Shown here: in pieces, positions 6,162 through 12,847 of the stretch
Layout of the letters: each line of letters starts with the position of its first letter
Position numbering within the stretch: the first letter of the stretch is position 1
Source: Rheinheimera sp.
GTDB taxonomy: Bacteria; Pseudomonadota; Gammaproteobacteria; Enterobacterales; Alteromonadaceae
Length of the DNA stretch: 12,847 nt
Reading direction: 5' to 3'
NCBI GenBank assembly: GCA_003482455.1
Contig: DMYW01000049.1
Coordinates: forward strand, 45,315 to 58,161
The notes under the pieces: model-generated
Seen by the model: only the letters and a program-made list of their open reading frames with translations
What the model was told of the DNA's origin: nothing
The model's database searches: none
Program-made: the position numbers and the translations under genes

Positions 6162-8037
6162 GACCCGAACCTTATCTTCTGTTATTGCTGCGTTGTTCCT
6201 AGGCGCGATCCTATTAGCTGTCAGTGGTGTCGCTGAACCTATTGATCTGACCGTCCGTTCAGGCTGTGTTTGGCACGGCCAAGCGCGCCTGAATTTAGCC
6301 AACTGCACATTAGACGCTACTGAAGCTAAGCTTACTGCGCCGGCAGGCATCCTGCCAAGTGAAACGCCGCTTCGACAAGAACTTGTTCAAATTCAAAGTG
6401 ATAGGCAAACCAGCCTGTTGATGTCATTTGGCGTGCCCGATGTGATCCAGCTGCAAGTATTTCAACGAGTCCAAGGTCAGTGGCAGTTACTAGTGGACTT
6501 AAAACCATACGCCAATTTTGACGCTCGCCCCATCGACAGCCCGCGCTTGGTGATGCCAGTGACCTTGCAAGCGGGCGCTAACGAGTTGTATTTAAGTTAT
6601 TTTAATCACGGCGATGGTCGCTTGCAGCCGGAACTGCTGACCGATCGGAGTTGGCAGCACAGCAGCATCAAACAGCATCTGTTTAATGGCATGTTGGCGG
6701 GTGTGATGCTGACCATGCTGATCCTGATAGGTTTGTACCGCAGCGCCACCGACAACGTCAGCTACATCGCGTATTTATTGGTGGTGATGGCACACGTGCT
6801 GATGTTGCCGCAAATCGAAGGTTATTATTTTCAAATGCTCTGGCCGGAATCGCCGCTGCTCAACGGCTGGATGCCGATCCCGTTGGCGTCCATGTTACTG
6901 GCGGCGCATGCCTGGTTTGCCTGGAGATTTTTTAGTTTACCGGCGCGTTATCCGCTGCTGACGCGGTGGCATCGTGGGGTTTTTTATGCGCTAGCGGCTA
7001 ATTTGCTGGTGAGCCTGGGTCAATGGTTTGATGGCTTTCCGCTGCTGGTGGCGATCGCGATTGTCTATGGCGTATTGGCGGTGATCACAGCACGGCGGGC
7101 TTACCTCGATCAACTGCCGGGTGCTGGTTTGTATCTACTTGGTACTTGCAGCCTGATGGTCTGTAGTGTGCTGCTGATGGGATTGGGCGTGATTGGCCTC
7201 AATCCGTTCCCGTTTATTGATTTTTTCCAATACCCGAAAATTGGTTTTTTACTGGAAACCGCGTTTTTCTCGGCCGCTTTGTTAAGTCAAATCAAGCAAT
7301 TTCGCCAGCAACAAGCGGAAGAGCGGTTACGGCGCTTGGCCGAAGCAGGTGAGCTGGCTAAAGCCGAACAACAAAAACGTGCGGCGCAAGCCAAAGTGGC
7401 GGACAGTAGCATGCGCCTCGCCGCTGTCAGCCACGACATTTCGCAGCCGCTGGCGTCCTTGCGGTTTGCCATTGAAGTGCTCAAGGCGCAACAAGCGCAG
7501 CAGCCGCTGGCGGAGCATATCGACCGCACTATTCAATACGCACAAACGTTGCTGACCGACATTATGCTCGACAGCAAACAAAGCCATCAGCAACAAGACT
7601 TAGTCGAGCTGTCTGGCTTGTTGCATGGTTTGGTGAATGACTTTTTACCCAGCGCGCAGGCCAAACAACTCGAGTTGCGACAGGTCGATACGTCACTGTG
7701 CATCGATACCTCCTATGTGGTGCTGCGGCGCATAGTGCAAAACTTACTGGCCAACGCCATTCGTTATACGCCATCGGGCAAGGTGTTAGTCGGGGTGCGA
7801 CGCCGGCCGCAGGCGCTGGAAATTCAAGTCTGGGACACAGGCCCGGGTATCTTGCCCGAGCAGCTGACGCGTTTGCAGCAAGCGTTTGAGCAAGGTGAGC
7901 AGCAATCGGCGCAGCAACAAGGTGTCGGCTTGGGGCTGTTTATCGTGCAGAGCTTGTGTCAACAGCTGGGTTACCAGCTAAAGGTACAGACGCAACTGCG
8001 CCGTGGCAGCTGCTTTAGTATTGTGATCCCGCGCTAG
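6160..8037 (+). CDS. 7TMR-DISM sensor histidine kinase
   Basis: The 625-residue membrane sensor kinase has these parts in order. A signal peptide (MTRTLSSVIAALFLG... to about residue 24). A periplasmic beta-rich domain of the 7TMR-DISMED2 type (~25-170). Seven predicted membrane helices (~176-385). A coiled coil rich in Gln/Ala/Arg (~388-415). A HisKA dimerisation domain with SHDISQPLASLR, phospho-acceptor H425. A HATPase domain with N-box NLLANAIRYTP (from N528), DTGPG (from D559) and GVGLGLF (from G588). All catalytic motifs are intact. Known 7TMR-DISM sensors are proposed to detect carbohydrates or other small ligands in the periplasm; the ligand here is unknown. The ATG at 6160 is preferred because GAG at 6148-6150 is 9 nt upstream and the signal peptide then begins cleanly. 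In-frame ATGs at 6127 and 6151 are alternatives. Its partner is the divergent NarL-type regulator. Confidence 0.93.
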   Translation: MTRTLSSVIAALFLGAILLAVSGVAEPIDLTVRSGCVWHGQARLNLANCTLDATEAKLTAPAGILPSETPLRQELVQIQSDRQTSLLMSFGVPDVIQLQVFQRVQGQWQLLVDLKPYANFDARPIDSPRLVMPVTLQAGANELYLSYFNHGDGRLQPELLTDRSWQHSSIKQHLFNGMLAGVMLTMLILIGLYRSATDNVSYIAYLLVVMAHVLMLPQIEGYYFQMLWPESPLLNGWMPIPLASMLLAAHAWFAWRFFSLPARYPLLTRWHRGVFYALAANLLVSLGQWFDGFPLLVAIAIVYGVLAVITARRAYLDQLPGAGLYLLGTCSLMVCSVLLMGLGVIGLNPFPFIDFFQYPKIGFLLETAFFSAALLSQIKQFRQQQAEERLRRLAEAGELAKAEQQKRAAQAKVADSSMRLAAVSHDISQPLASLRFAIEVLKAQQAQQPLAEHIDRTIQYAQTLLTDIMLDSKQSHQQQDLVELSGLLHGLVNDFLPSAQAKQLELRQVDTSLCIDTSYVVLRRIVQNLLANAIRYTPSGKVLVGVRRRPQALEIQVWDTGPGILPEQLTRLQQAFEQGEQQSAQQQGVGLGLFIVQSLCQQLGYQLKVQTQLRRGSCFSIVIPR

Positions 8038-8087
8038 GCGCCACGCGAGTTGTGGTCGTTCATTGCCGTCGTTTATAGCGGTGGTGA

Positions 8088-8165
8088 GTGGCGCGAGTTG
8101 GTAGTGGCAGTTCGCCCTGGAAATTCGTAGTGGTGGTTCGTGCTGGCAGTTCGTAGTCATAGTCA
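8088..8165. repeat. 13-bp degenerate tandem repeat in a convergent spacer
   Basis: Four consecutive 13-bp units are seen: GTAGTGGCAGTTC (8101-8113), GCCCTGGAAATTC (8114-8126), GTAGTGGTGGTTC (8127-8139) and GTGCTGGCAGTTC (8140-8152). A partial unit follows (8153-8165), and a weaker one precedes at 8088-8100. The array sits between the kinase gene and the convergent small gene. No terminator is evident in this 150-bp spacer. Confidence 0.65.
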
Positions 8166-8187
8166 GTCATCGCAAAGGGCGCTGCGG

Positions 8188-8541
8188 CTAGTCCGTCAGT
8201 AGCGCTAGCATGCGCTGCACCGACGCCGTATTGAGACCGCCCATTTGCTCGGCATTGGCCAACGCATACACAAACCCTTCCACCGCGCTGCTGTCGATGT
8301 CATGGCGCAGCTCGACCACGTGTGCCCAGTCGGCGACGTCATCGTCGGAAATCGTGCCCGCCAGATACAGTTGCAGCACAGCGGCAAGCGTGGCTGCCGT
8401 TAATGTCACCATCGCTTCAGGCGGCGTGTTGGCGCGCACCAGCTGCAGCAGCGCTTGGTCGATGCGCGGTTGGTCTGCGCTAAAGTCGGCAAAACTCAGC
8501 CAGCACCATAAGGCGTCGCGGTGTTGCTGATGGCTCGTCAC
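8188..8541 (-). CDS. Hypothetical protein coupled to the LysR regulator
   Basis: I do not recognise this 117-residue protein with confidence. It is predicted to be mostly helical, soluble and acidic, without a signal peptide or membrane segment. The central SDDDVADWAHVVELRHDIDS is followed by a helix, VEGFVYALANAE. The WA-x(n)-R-x-DI pattern recalls small uncharacterised bacterial proteins of the immunity-like helical kind, but that is only an impression. The start is a GTG at 8541, fixed by a perfect AAGGAGG at 8553-8547, 5 nt upstream. That ribosome site overlaps the TAA stop of the LysR gene (TAAGGAGG), leaving only 10 nt between the two genes. It is therefore co-transcribed and probably translationally coupled with the regulator of formaldehyde detoxification. 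Confidence 0.75.
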   Translation of the reverse strand: MTSHQQHRDALWCWLSFADFSADQPRIDQALLQLVRANTPPEAMVTLTAATLAAVLQLYLAGTISDDDVADWAHVVELRHDIDSSAVEGFVYALANAEQMGGLNTASVQRMLALLTD

Positions 8542-8551
8542 AGTGACCTCC

Positions 8552-9421
8552 TTACGCCAGTTGCTGGTGGAAAAAGTCCAACAACAACCGCACTTTTTGC
8601 GGCAGATGCTGGTTCAGCGGATACAAGCCCCAGATGCCATCATCCGCCGGTTGGTATTCCGGCAATAAGGCCTGTAACGCGCCAATGCGGATATGCTCGA
8701 GCAGGTAATAATCCGGCAGCTGGGTGATGCCAAGGCCTTTGATCGCTGCATCGGTGAGTGCCACTCCGCTGTTGCAGCGAATGTAAGGCGTGGGGCGTAA
8801 TGTCAGTTTCTGGCCTTTGTGTTCAAAGCGCCAGGTATCAACGGATCCCACCAACAGCCGATGCTGCGTGAGTTCCTCGGGCGTGGTCGGGGTGCCAAAT
8901 TGGGCCAAATAACCAGGGCTGGCGGCTAAATACGAGCGGCGATTGCCCAAGCGACGCGCCTGCAAGCTGGAATCGTGCAGTTGACCTAACCGAATGGCTA
9001 AATCAAAACCGCCTTTGACCAAATCCAGCTGGGTATTGGTCAGTTCTAAATCGACTTGCAGCCCCGGATATTTTAATAAAAACTCGTGCAGCAGTGGCGC
9101 GATCACGGTTTCGCCGTAATACACAGGCGCGGTCAGTTTAAGCGAACCGGTGGGTTTTTCTTGCAAGTCCAGCAGTTGCTGATTGGCTTGCGTCAGGGCT
9201 TGCAACAAAGGGCGGCATTGCTGCAAATACAAGGCGCCGGCCTGCGTTAAACGAATTTGCCGCGTGGTGCGATGCAACAATTGCACTTGCAGCCGCGTTT
9301 CCAAGTCGCGCACATTGCGACTGACTTGCGCCACCGACATCTGCAGCTGCGTCGCCGCGTTGGAAAAACTGCCCGACTCAGCGACGGCGACAAATTCGGA
9401 CACGCCTAACCATTCTTTCAT
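8552..9421 (-). CDS. gfnR: LysR-type regulator of the formaldehyde detoxification genes (GfnR-like)
   Basis: The full-length 289-residue LysR regulator has a helix-turn-helix at residues ~3-60 (FVAVAESGSFSNAATQLQMS, then VAQVSRNVRDLETRL and LLHRTTRQIRLTQAG) and a periplasmic-binding-protein-like effector domain from ~90. Family-typical phrases there include LKLTAPVYYGETVIAPLLHE, then GGFDLAIRLG and GLGITQLPDYYL. It belongs to the same CrgA-like subgroup as the regulator at 3061. A LysR gene divergent from adhC-fghA is the arrangement of GfnR in Pseudomonas, which activates these genes in response to formaldehyde, so the same role is inferred here. The symbol rests on context and subgroup, not alignment. 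A weak GAG at 7-9 nt supports the start. The downstream unknown gene at 8188 is coupled to it. Confidence 0.85.
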   Translation of the reverse strand: MKEWLGVSEFVAVAESGSFSNAATQLQMSVAQVSRNVRDLETRLQVQLLHRTTRQIRLTQAGALYLQQCRPLLQALTQANQQLLDLQEKPTGSLKLTAPVYYGETVIAPLLHEFLLKYPGLQVDLELTNTQLDLVKGGFDLAIRLGQLHDSSLQARRLGNRRSYLAASPGYLAQFGTPTTPEELTQHRLLVGSVDTWRFEHKGQKLTLRPTPYIRCNSGVALTDAAIKGLGITQLPDYYLLEHIRIGALQALLPEYQPADDGIWGLYPLNQHLPQKVRLLLDFFHQQLA

Positions 9422-9742
9422 CTGTCACTCGCTGCACTTTGCATTGGGTTGATTATTGCGTATATGCAAAACTGATTTGCAATTTTGCGTGATTATCTTG
9501 CTTTTAGAAAAAATTACAATGGTCTCTTTACCGTTTCAGTTCCGGTCGGTGCGTTGTGTGGCGCGGCATGGTGATCAAAGCGGGCTATGTCGCGTGGTTG
9601 TTGCTGTTGCCCTGTTTGTCGCAACGACGTGCTGCCCTGACATGCCATCTGCCTGCGCTGTCCGCTACCTGAGCCTTCAGCTGCTAGAGCCGTCAGCTGC
9701 TTAAGTAGCCGTGCCGACCTTTTTCTGCCAAGAGGGAATACC
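9422..9742. promoter_or_regulatory. Divergent control region and adhC leader
   Basis: This 321-bp region contains no convincing gene. Its LysR-proximal part holds three copies of one hexamer: TTTGCA (9438-9443), TGCAAA (9465-9470) and TTTGCA (9476-9481). The last two form a perfect dyad TGCAAA-N5-TTTGCA, a likely binding site for the divergent regulator. A good -10, TACAAT (9515-9520), lacks a matching -35, consistent with activation, and would leave a leader of about 215 nt before adhC. Near the end of the leader a 16-bp unit occurs twice in tandem (9671-9686 and 9687-9702, 14/16 identical). A 61-codon frame from ATG 9519 overlaps the -10 and has no ribosome site, so it is not annotated. Confidence 0.5.
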
Positions 9743-10861
9743 ATGCAATTGATCAAAACTCGCGCTGCTGTCGCTTGGGGTCCAAACCAACCGCTGTCGA
9801 TCGAAGAAGTCGATTTAATGCCGCCACAACAAGGCGAAGTGTTGGTGCGTTTAATCGCCACAGGCGTCTGCCACACCGACGCGTACACACTGTCGGGCGC
9901 TGATTCGGAAGGCAAATTCCCTTGTATTTTAGGCCACGAAGGCGCCGGTATTGTCGAAGCGGTCGGTGAAGGCGTCACCAGCGTTGCGGTGGGCGATCAT
10001 GTGATCCCGCTGTACACGCCAGAATGCGGCAAATGCAAGTTCTGTTTATCCGGCAAAACCAACCTGTGCCAAGCCATTCGCGCCACGCAAGGCCAAGGCT
10101 TAATGCCGGACGGCACCACGCGTTTTTCCAAAAACGGCCAGCCGATTTTCCATTACATGGGTACGTCGACCTTCTCGGAATACACAGTGCTGCCAGAAAT
10201 TTCGCTGGCGAAAATCAACAAAGCCGCGCCGCTGGAAAAAGTCTGTCTGCTCGGTTGTGGCGTCACCACCGGCATGGGTGCGGTGATGAATACCGCCAAA
10301 GTGAAAGCAGGCGACACAGTGGCGATTTTTGGCTTAGGCGGCATTGGTTTGTCGGCTGTGATTGGCGCCGTGATGGCCAAAGCCAGCCGCATCATCGCCA
10401 TCGATATCAACGAAGCCAAATTCGATATCGCGTTAAAACTGGGCGCCACCGACGTGGTGAATCCGCAAAAATTCAACAAACCGATCCAAGAAGTGATTGT
10501 TGAAATGACCGATGGCGGCGTGGATTTTTCGTTTGAATGTATCGGCAACGTCAATGTGATGCGCAGCGCCTTGGAATGTTGCCACAAAGGGTGGGGCGAG
10601 TCGGTGATCATCGGCGTAGCGCCGTCCGGCGCGGAAATTTCAACGCGGCCATTTCAACTCGTCACAGGTCGCGTCTGGCGCGGCACGGCGTTTGGTGGCG
10701 TCAAAGGCCGCACTGAACTGCCAGAGTATGTCGAGCGGTATTTAAACGGCGAGTTTGAGCTTGATACCTTTATCACGCACACCATGCCGCTGGAGCAAAT
10801 CAACGAGGCGTTTGACCTGATGCACGAAGGTAAATCGATTCGTACTGTGATCCACTTCTAA
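9743..10861 (+). CDS. frmA: S-(hydroxymethyl)glutathione dehydrogenase / class III alcohol dehydrogenase
   Basis: This 372-residue enzyme oxidises S-hydroxymethylglutathione (formed from formaldehyde and glutathione) to S-formylglutathione with NAD+. It can also reduce S-nitrosoglutathione. All key residues are visible: catalytic zinc ligands C43, H65 (in GHEGAG) and C171; structural zinc cysteines C95, C98, C101 and C109; D54, E56 and R112, which in class III enzymes contact the glutathione adduct; the dinucleotide loop GLGGIG at 196-201; and D220 at the end of the second strand, which selects NAD over NADP. The length is normal for the family. GAGGG at 9732-9736 lies 6 nt before the ATG. 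It is the first gene of a two-gene unit with the formylglutathione hydrolase 89 bp downstream, and is divergent from the LysR gene. Also known as adhC. Confidence 0.97.
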   Translation: MQLIKTRAAVAWGPNQPLSIEEVDLMPPQQGEVLVRLIATGVCHTDAYTLSGADSEGKFPCILGHEGAGIVEAVGEGVTSVAVGDHVIPLYTPECGKCKFCLSGKTNLCQAIRATQGQGLMPDGTTRFSKNGQPIFHYMGTSTFSEYTVLPEISLAKINKAAPLEKVCLLGCGVTTGMGAVMNTAKVKAGDTVAIFGLGGIGLSAVIGAVMAKASRIIAIDINEAKFDIALKLGATDVVNPQKFNKPIQEVIVEMTDGGVDFSFECIGNVNVMRSALECCHKGWGESVIIGVAPSGAEISTRPFQLVTGRVWRGTAFGGVKGRTELPEYVERYLNGEFELDTFITHTMPLEQINEAFDLMHEGKSIRTVIHF

Positions 10862-10950
10862 GTTTTTTGAGCGTTAGGGCAAGGACGCCTATTTTTTGCT
10901 GTGAAAGCCGCAGCTGCGACGGTTACCGCAGTCAGGCGAGAGAATGACGT

Positions 10951-11787
10951 ATGCCGCTGAAAATTTTATCTGAACAAAAGCTATTTGGCGGTCGCCAAAT
11001 TCGTTTTGAACATTCGTCGAACACCTTAAGTTGCACTATGGTGGCGTCGATTTATTTGCCGCCACAAGCCGCGCAGCAGCCGGTGCCGGTGTTGTATTGG
11101 TTGTCCGGTTTAACGTGCACCGACGAGAACTTCAGCACCAAAGCCGGGGCGCAGCGTGTCGCCGCCGAGTTAGGCATTGCGCTGGTGATGCCAGACACCA
11201 GCCCGCGTGGCGAGTTTGTCGCCAACGACCCAGCGTATGATCTTGGCCAAGGCGCGGGCTTTTACCTCAATGCCACCGAAGCACCGTGGGCAGCGCATTA
11301 CCGGATGTACGATTACATAGTCAAAGAGCTGCCGGCGTTGCTGGTGGCGAGCTTTCCCGTCAGCTGCGTCAAAGCCATTGCCGGTCATTCGATGGGCGGC
11401 CACGGTGCCTTGGTGATTGCGCTGCGTGAAAGTGGTATGTATCGCAGTGCGTCGGCCTTTTCGCCGATTTGCCAGCCGAGCGAATGCGACTGGGGTAAAA
11501 AAGCCTTTAGCCACTATTTAGGCGAAGATCGTGCACTATGGCTGCACTATGACGCCAGTTACTTGTTAAGTCAGCACAAAGCCGAATTGCCGATGTTGGT
11601 CGATCAAGGCGACGCCGACCAGTTCTACCCGCAGCAATTGCGCACCGAGGCGCTGGTCAGCGCCGCCGCTGCCCACCAGAGCAATGTGCGAGTGCGTTTT
11701 CAAGCCGGCTATGACCACAGTTATTACTTTATTAGCAGCTTTATCGAAGACCATCTGCGCTTTCATGCACAGTATTTGTTGGTGTGA
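10951..11787 (+). CDS. fghA: S-formylglutathione hydrolase
   Basis: This 278-residue serine hydrolase of the esterase D family splits S-formylglutathione into formate and glutathione, the second step of glutathione-dependent formaldehyde removal in the cytoplasm. The catalytic triad is intact: S147 in GHSMGG, D223 in DQGDADQF and H256 in GYDHSYYF. The conserved LSGLTCTDENF (from about residue 51) and MPDTSPRG (from 80) are also present. The length is standard. The ATG at 10951 has only a modest purine-rich ribosome site (GCGAGAGA, about 10 nt upstream). It follows adhC by 89 bp; a weak GCGT/ACGC stem and a run of six T's in that gap could attenuate read-through, but the two are most likely co-transcribed. 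No clear T-tailed terminator follows; only a 6-bp stem AAGCGC/GCGCTT (11798-11819) is visible. Also called frmB or estD. Confidence 0.96.
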   Translation: MPLKILSEQKLFGGRQIRFEHSSNTLSCTMVASIYLPPQAAQQPVPVLYWLSGLTCTDENFSTKAGAQRVAAELGIALVMPDTSPRGEFVANDPAYDLGQGAGFYLNATEAPWAAHYRMYDYIVKELPALLVASFPVSCVKAIAGHSMGGHGALVIALRESGMYRSASAFSPICQPSECDWGKKAFSHYLGEDRALWLHYDASYLLSQHKAELPMLVDQGDADQFYPQQLRTEALVSAAAAHQSNVRVRFQAGYDHSYYFISSFIEDHLRFHAQYLLV

Positions 11788-11939
11788 TCCTGTGGCGAAG
11801 CGCTGAGGGTGCTGCGCTTAACCCCCAATCCTGTTGCTCCACAGCACGCAGGCACCCTGTTTCATCGGACTGCACACTTGTAGTCATGACCTCACGAAAA
11901 GCCTTATGATGCAATGCATATCACCACATGGAGATTGTG

Positions 11940-12821
11940 ATGTTGCATCTACTACCTCAACTATGGCGGCAAAAGCCGCTCACTCGCACAAACACAACCT
12001 TGACCCTGTTACCGCTGATTAGTGTACTTGCAGTCACCGCCCACGCTTCGTCCCCAGTGCCGCCGGCCGCGTATCAGCGGGCGGTCGAAACTATGCAGCT
12101 GCAAGGGCAGGACATGGGGCCGGCGCAACAAATTGCGAAGCTGGCGTTTGCGCAGTGTAATGCGGTGCGCAGTCAGTATGGTCTTGGCGAAAATTGGCCG
12201 GACGCGGCGCTGCTTAAAGGGGTTGACCGGCGGGTAATTGAACGTTTTTATCAAGATGGCATGGCGCGTACCCGTGTTGAGGGGTACACCTTGGCGGCCG
12301 CTGATTTTGAACGTTGGCAACAAGACAGTCGTGCCACACCGGGTAGTTTGCCGGCTACGCCACCGGATTGTAGCCAAGCTCGAAAGCAGCCGATCATCAG
12401 CGACCAGCTGTGGCGCGACGGCCAAGTGTTTAGCATCGACCATCTGCACAAACGCATTCGCGTGAAGCCGTATGCGCCGTCGCCAAGCAAAGGCTTTACC
12501 GCTGAGCAGTGGGCGGCGCTGCCAACCGATACTGTGCTGGGACATTCTTGTATTCGGATCACCGAAGCACTGTTGCCGCAGTTGCTTAAAGCCGATTTTG
12601 GGCTTGCACTGCCAACCGGCGGCGCCAGTAAACTTAGCAGCTGTTTGTGGCAAGAAGTGCCGCTGACGGCGCAATACAACTTCCCGTGGCCACTGCAAAG
12701 CCATAGCGAAATGGCGATGGCAGGCTCAAAGCTTATCCAAGACGTGCACAGCGAGCAGCTAACGGTAGGCCAGGCGCTACCGAGCAGTCAGTTTGCATTA
12801 CCAGCTGGGTACAGCCGCTAA
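11940..12821 (+). CDS. Exported hypothetical protein with four cysteines
   Basis: I do not recognise the family. The 293-residue precursor begins with a long basic segment (RQKPLTRTN), then a hydrophobic stretch (LTLLPLISVLAV) and a signal-peptidase-like site AHA|SS at about residues 36-40, so it is probably periplasmic or secreted. The mature part contains exactly four cysteines (C73, C144, C204, C235), enough for two disulfides. Notable segments are WPDAALLKGVDRRVIERFYQ, then DGMARTRVEGYTLA, GHSCIRI and a C-terminal region rich in Ser/Gln. The ATG at 11940 is chosen because GGAG (11930-11933) lies 6 nt upstream; the ATG at 11928 overlaps that site. A -10-like TATGAT (11905-11910) with a poor -35 is a possible promoter. 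It stands alone after fghA, 152 bp away, with no evident link to formaldehyde metabolism. Confidence 0.7.
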   Translation: MLHLLPQLWRQKPLTRTNTTLTLLPLISVLAVTAHASSPVPPAAYQRAVETMQLQGQDMGPAQQIAKLAFAQCNAVRSQYGLGENWPDAALLKGVDRRVIERFYQDGMARTRVEGYTLAAADFERWQQDSRATPGSLPATPPDCSQARKQPIISDQLWRDGQVFSIDHLHKRIRVKPYAPSPSKGFTAEQWAALPTDTVLGHSCIRITEALLPQLLKADFGLALPTGGASKLSSCLWQEVPLTAQYNFPWPLQSHSEMAMAGSKLIQDVHSEQLTVGQALPSSQFALPAGYSR

Positions 12822-12847
12822 GCAGCGAGCCACCGGCGGTAGGCAAG

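Noticed and set aside
9519..9704. Possible 61-codon leader peptide upstream of adhC
   Set aside because: The ATG overlaps the predicted -10, no ribosome site precedes it, and the sequence shows no attenuator-style codon run.
9514..9978. Minus-strand frame of 154 codons over the adhC leader and gene start
   Set aside because: It is antisense to the well-supported adhC start, has no ribosome site seen and a low-complexity Ser/Thr/Pro-rich translation.
10922..10931. Repeat of GTTACCGCAG shared with positions 15-24
   Set aside because: A single shared 10-mer is within chance for a window this size and the flanks do not match.
11798..11826. Terminator after fghA
   Set aside because: The AAGCGC/GCGCTT stem is followed by AACCCCC, not T's, so it does not qualify as an intrinsic terminator.
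12009..12704. Long minus-strand reading frame (231 codons) opposite the exported protein
   Set aside because: It lies antisense to a gene with a clear ribosome site and signal peptide, and its translation is Arg/Gln/His-rich with no recognisable domain; a shadow frame.

Overview
The window looks like chromosomal DNA of a mid-GC (roughly 50-55%, by eye) gammaproteobacterium. The glutathione-dependent formaldehyde pair with a divergent LysR regulator, a YciC-like inner membrane protein, a 7TMR-DISM sensor kinase and the glutamine-rich proteins would suit an Alteromonadales/Chromatiales-type genus such as Rheinheimera or Alishewanella. That placement is an inference, not something the sequence proves. 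I see no tRNA, rRNA, insertion sequence, integrase, phage gene or CRISPR array, and it reads as ordinary core or semi-core chromosome.

Left part (1-3060): a DCC-family (DUF393) thiol-disulfide oxidoreductase-like gene on + faces a minus-strand group: a YciC-like membrane protein, a gamma-glutamylcyclotransferase-like protein and a periplasmic protein with a TonB C-terminal domain. A perfect 8-bp hairpin with A/T runs on both sides lies between the TonB-domain gene and the cyclotransferase gene. The TonB-domain gene has a promoter candidate whose -35 is flanked by a perfect 8-bp inverted repeat.

Middle part (3061-5366): a LysR regulator and a divergent short-chain dehydrogenase share a 125-bp control region. 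It carries a T-N11-A dyad and a second half-site 32 bp away, placed as expected for LysR activation of the dehydrogenase promoter. A clear terminator at 4927-4960 ends the dehydrogenase unit. A small acidic protein of unknown function follows.

Two-component module (5523-8037): a NarL-type response regulator on minus and a 7TMR-DISM histidine kinase on + diverge from one CATG, so their start codons overlap and there is no intergenic promoter space. Both convergent ends of this module hold short tandem repeats: about four 18-bp units at 5421-5492 and four 13-bp units at 8101-8152.

Right part (8188-11787): a formaldehyde detoxification locus. A GfnR-like LysR regulator and a coupled small unknown protein are on minus; divergently, adhC/frmA (S-(hydroxymethyl)glutathione dehydrogenase) and fghA/frmB (S-formylglutathione hydrolase) are on +. 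Formaldehyde captured by glutathione is oxidised to S-formylglutathione by the first enzyme and hydrolysed to formate and glutathione by the second. The 321-bp divergent region has three TTTGCA/TGCAAA half-sites and a long leader. The window ends with an unrecognised exported protein with four cysteines.

I found no convincing entirely new system. The points most worth a second look are the overlapping divergent start codons of the two-component pair, the tandem arrays in both flanking convergent spacers, the unknown small protein coupled to the formaldehyde regulator, and the operator-like dyads.
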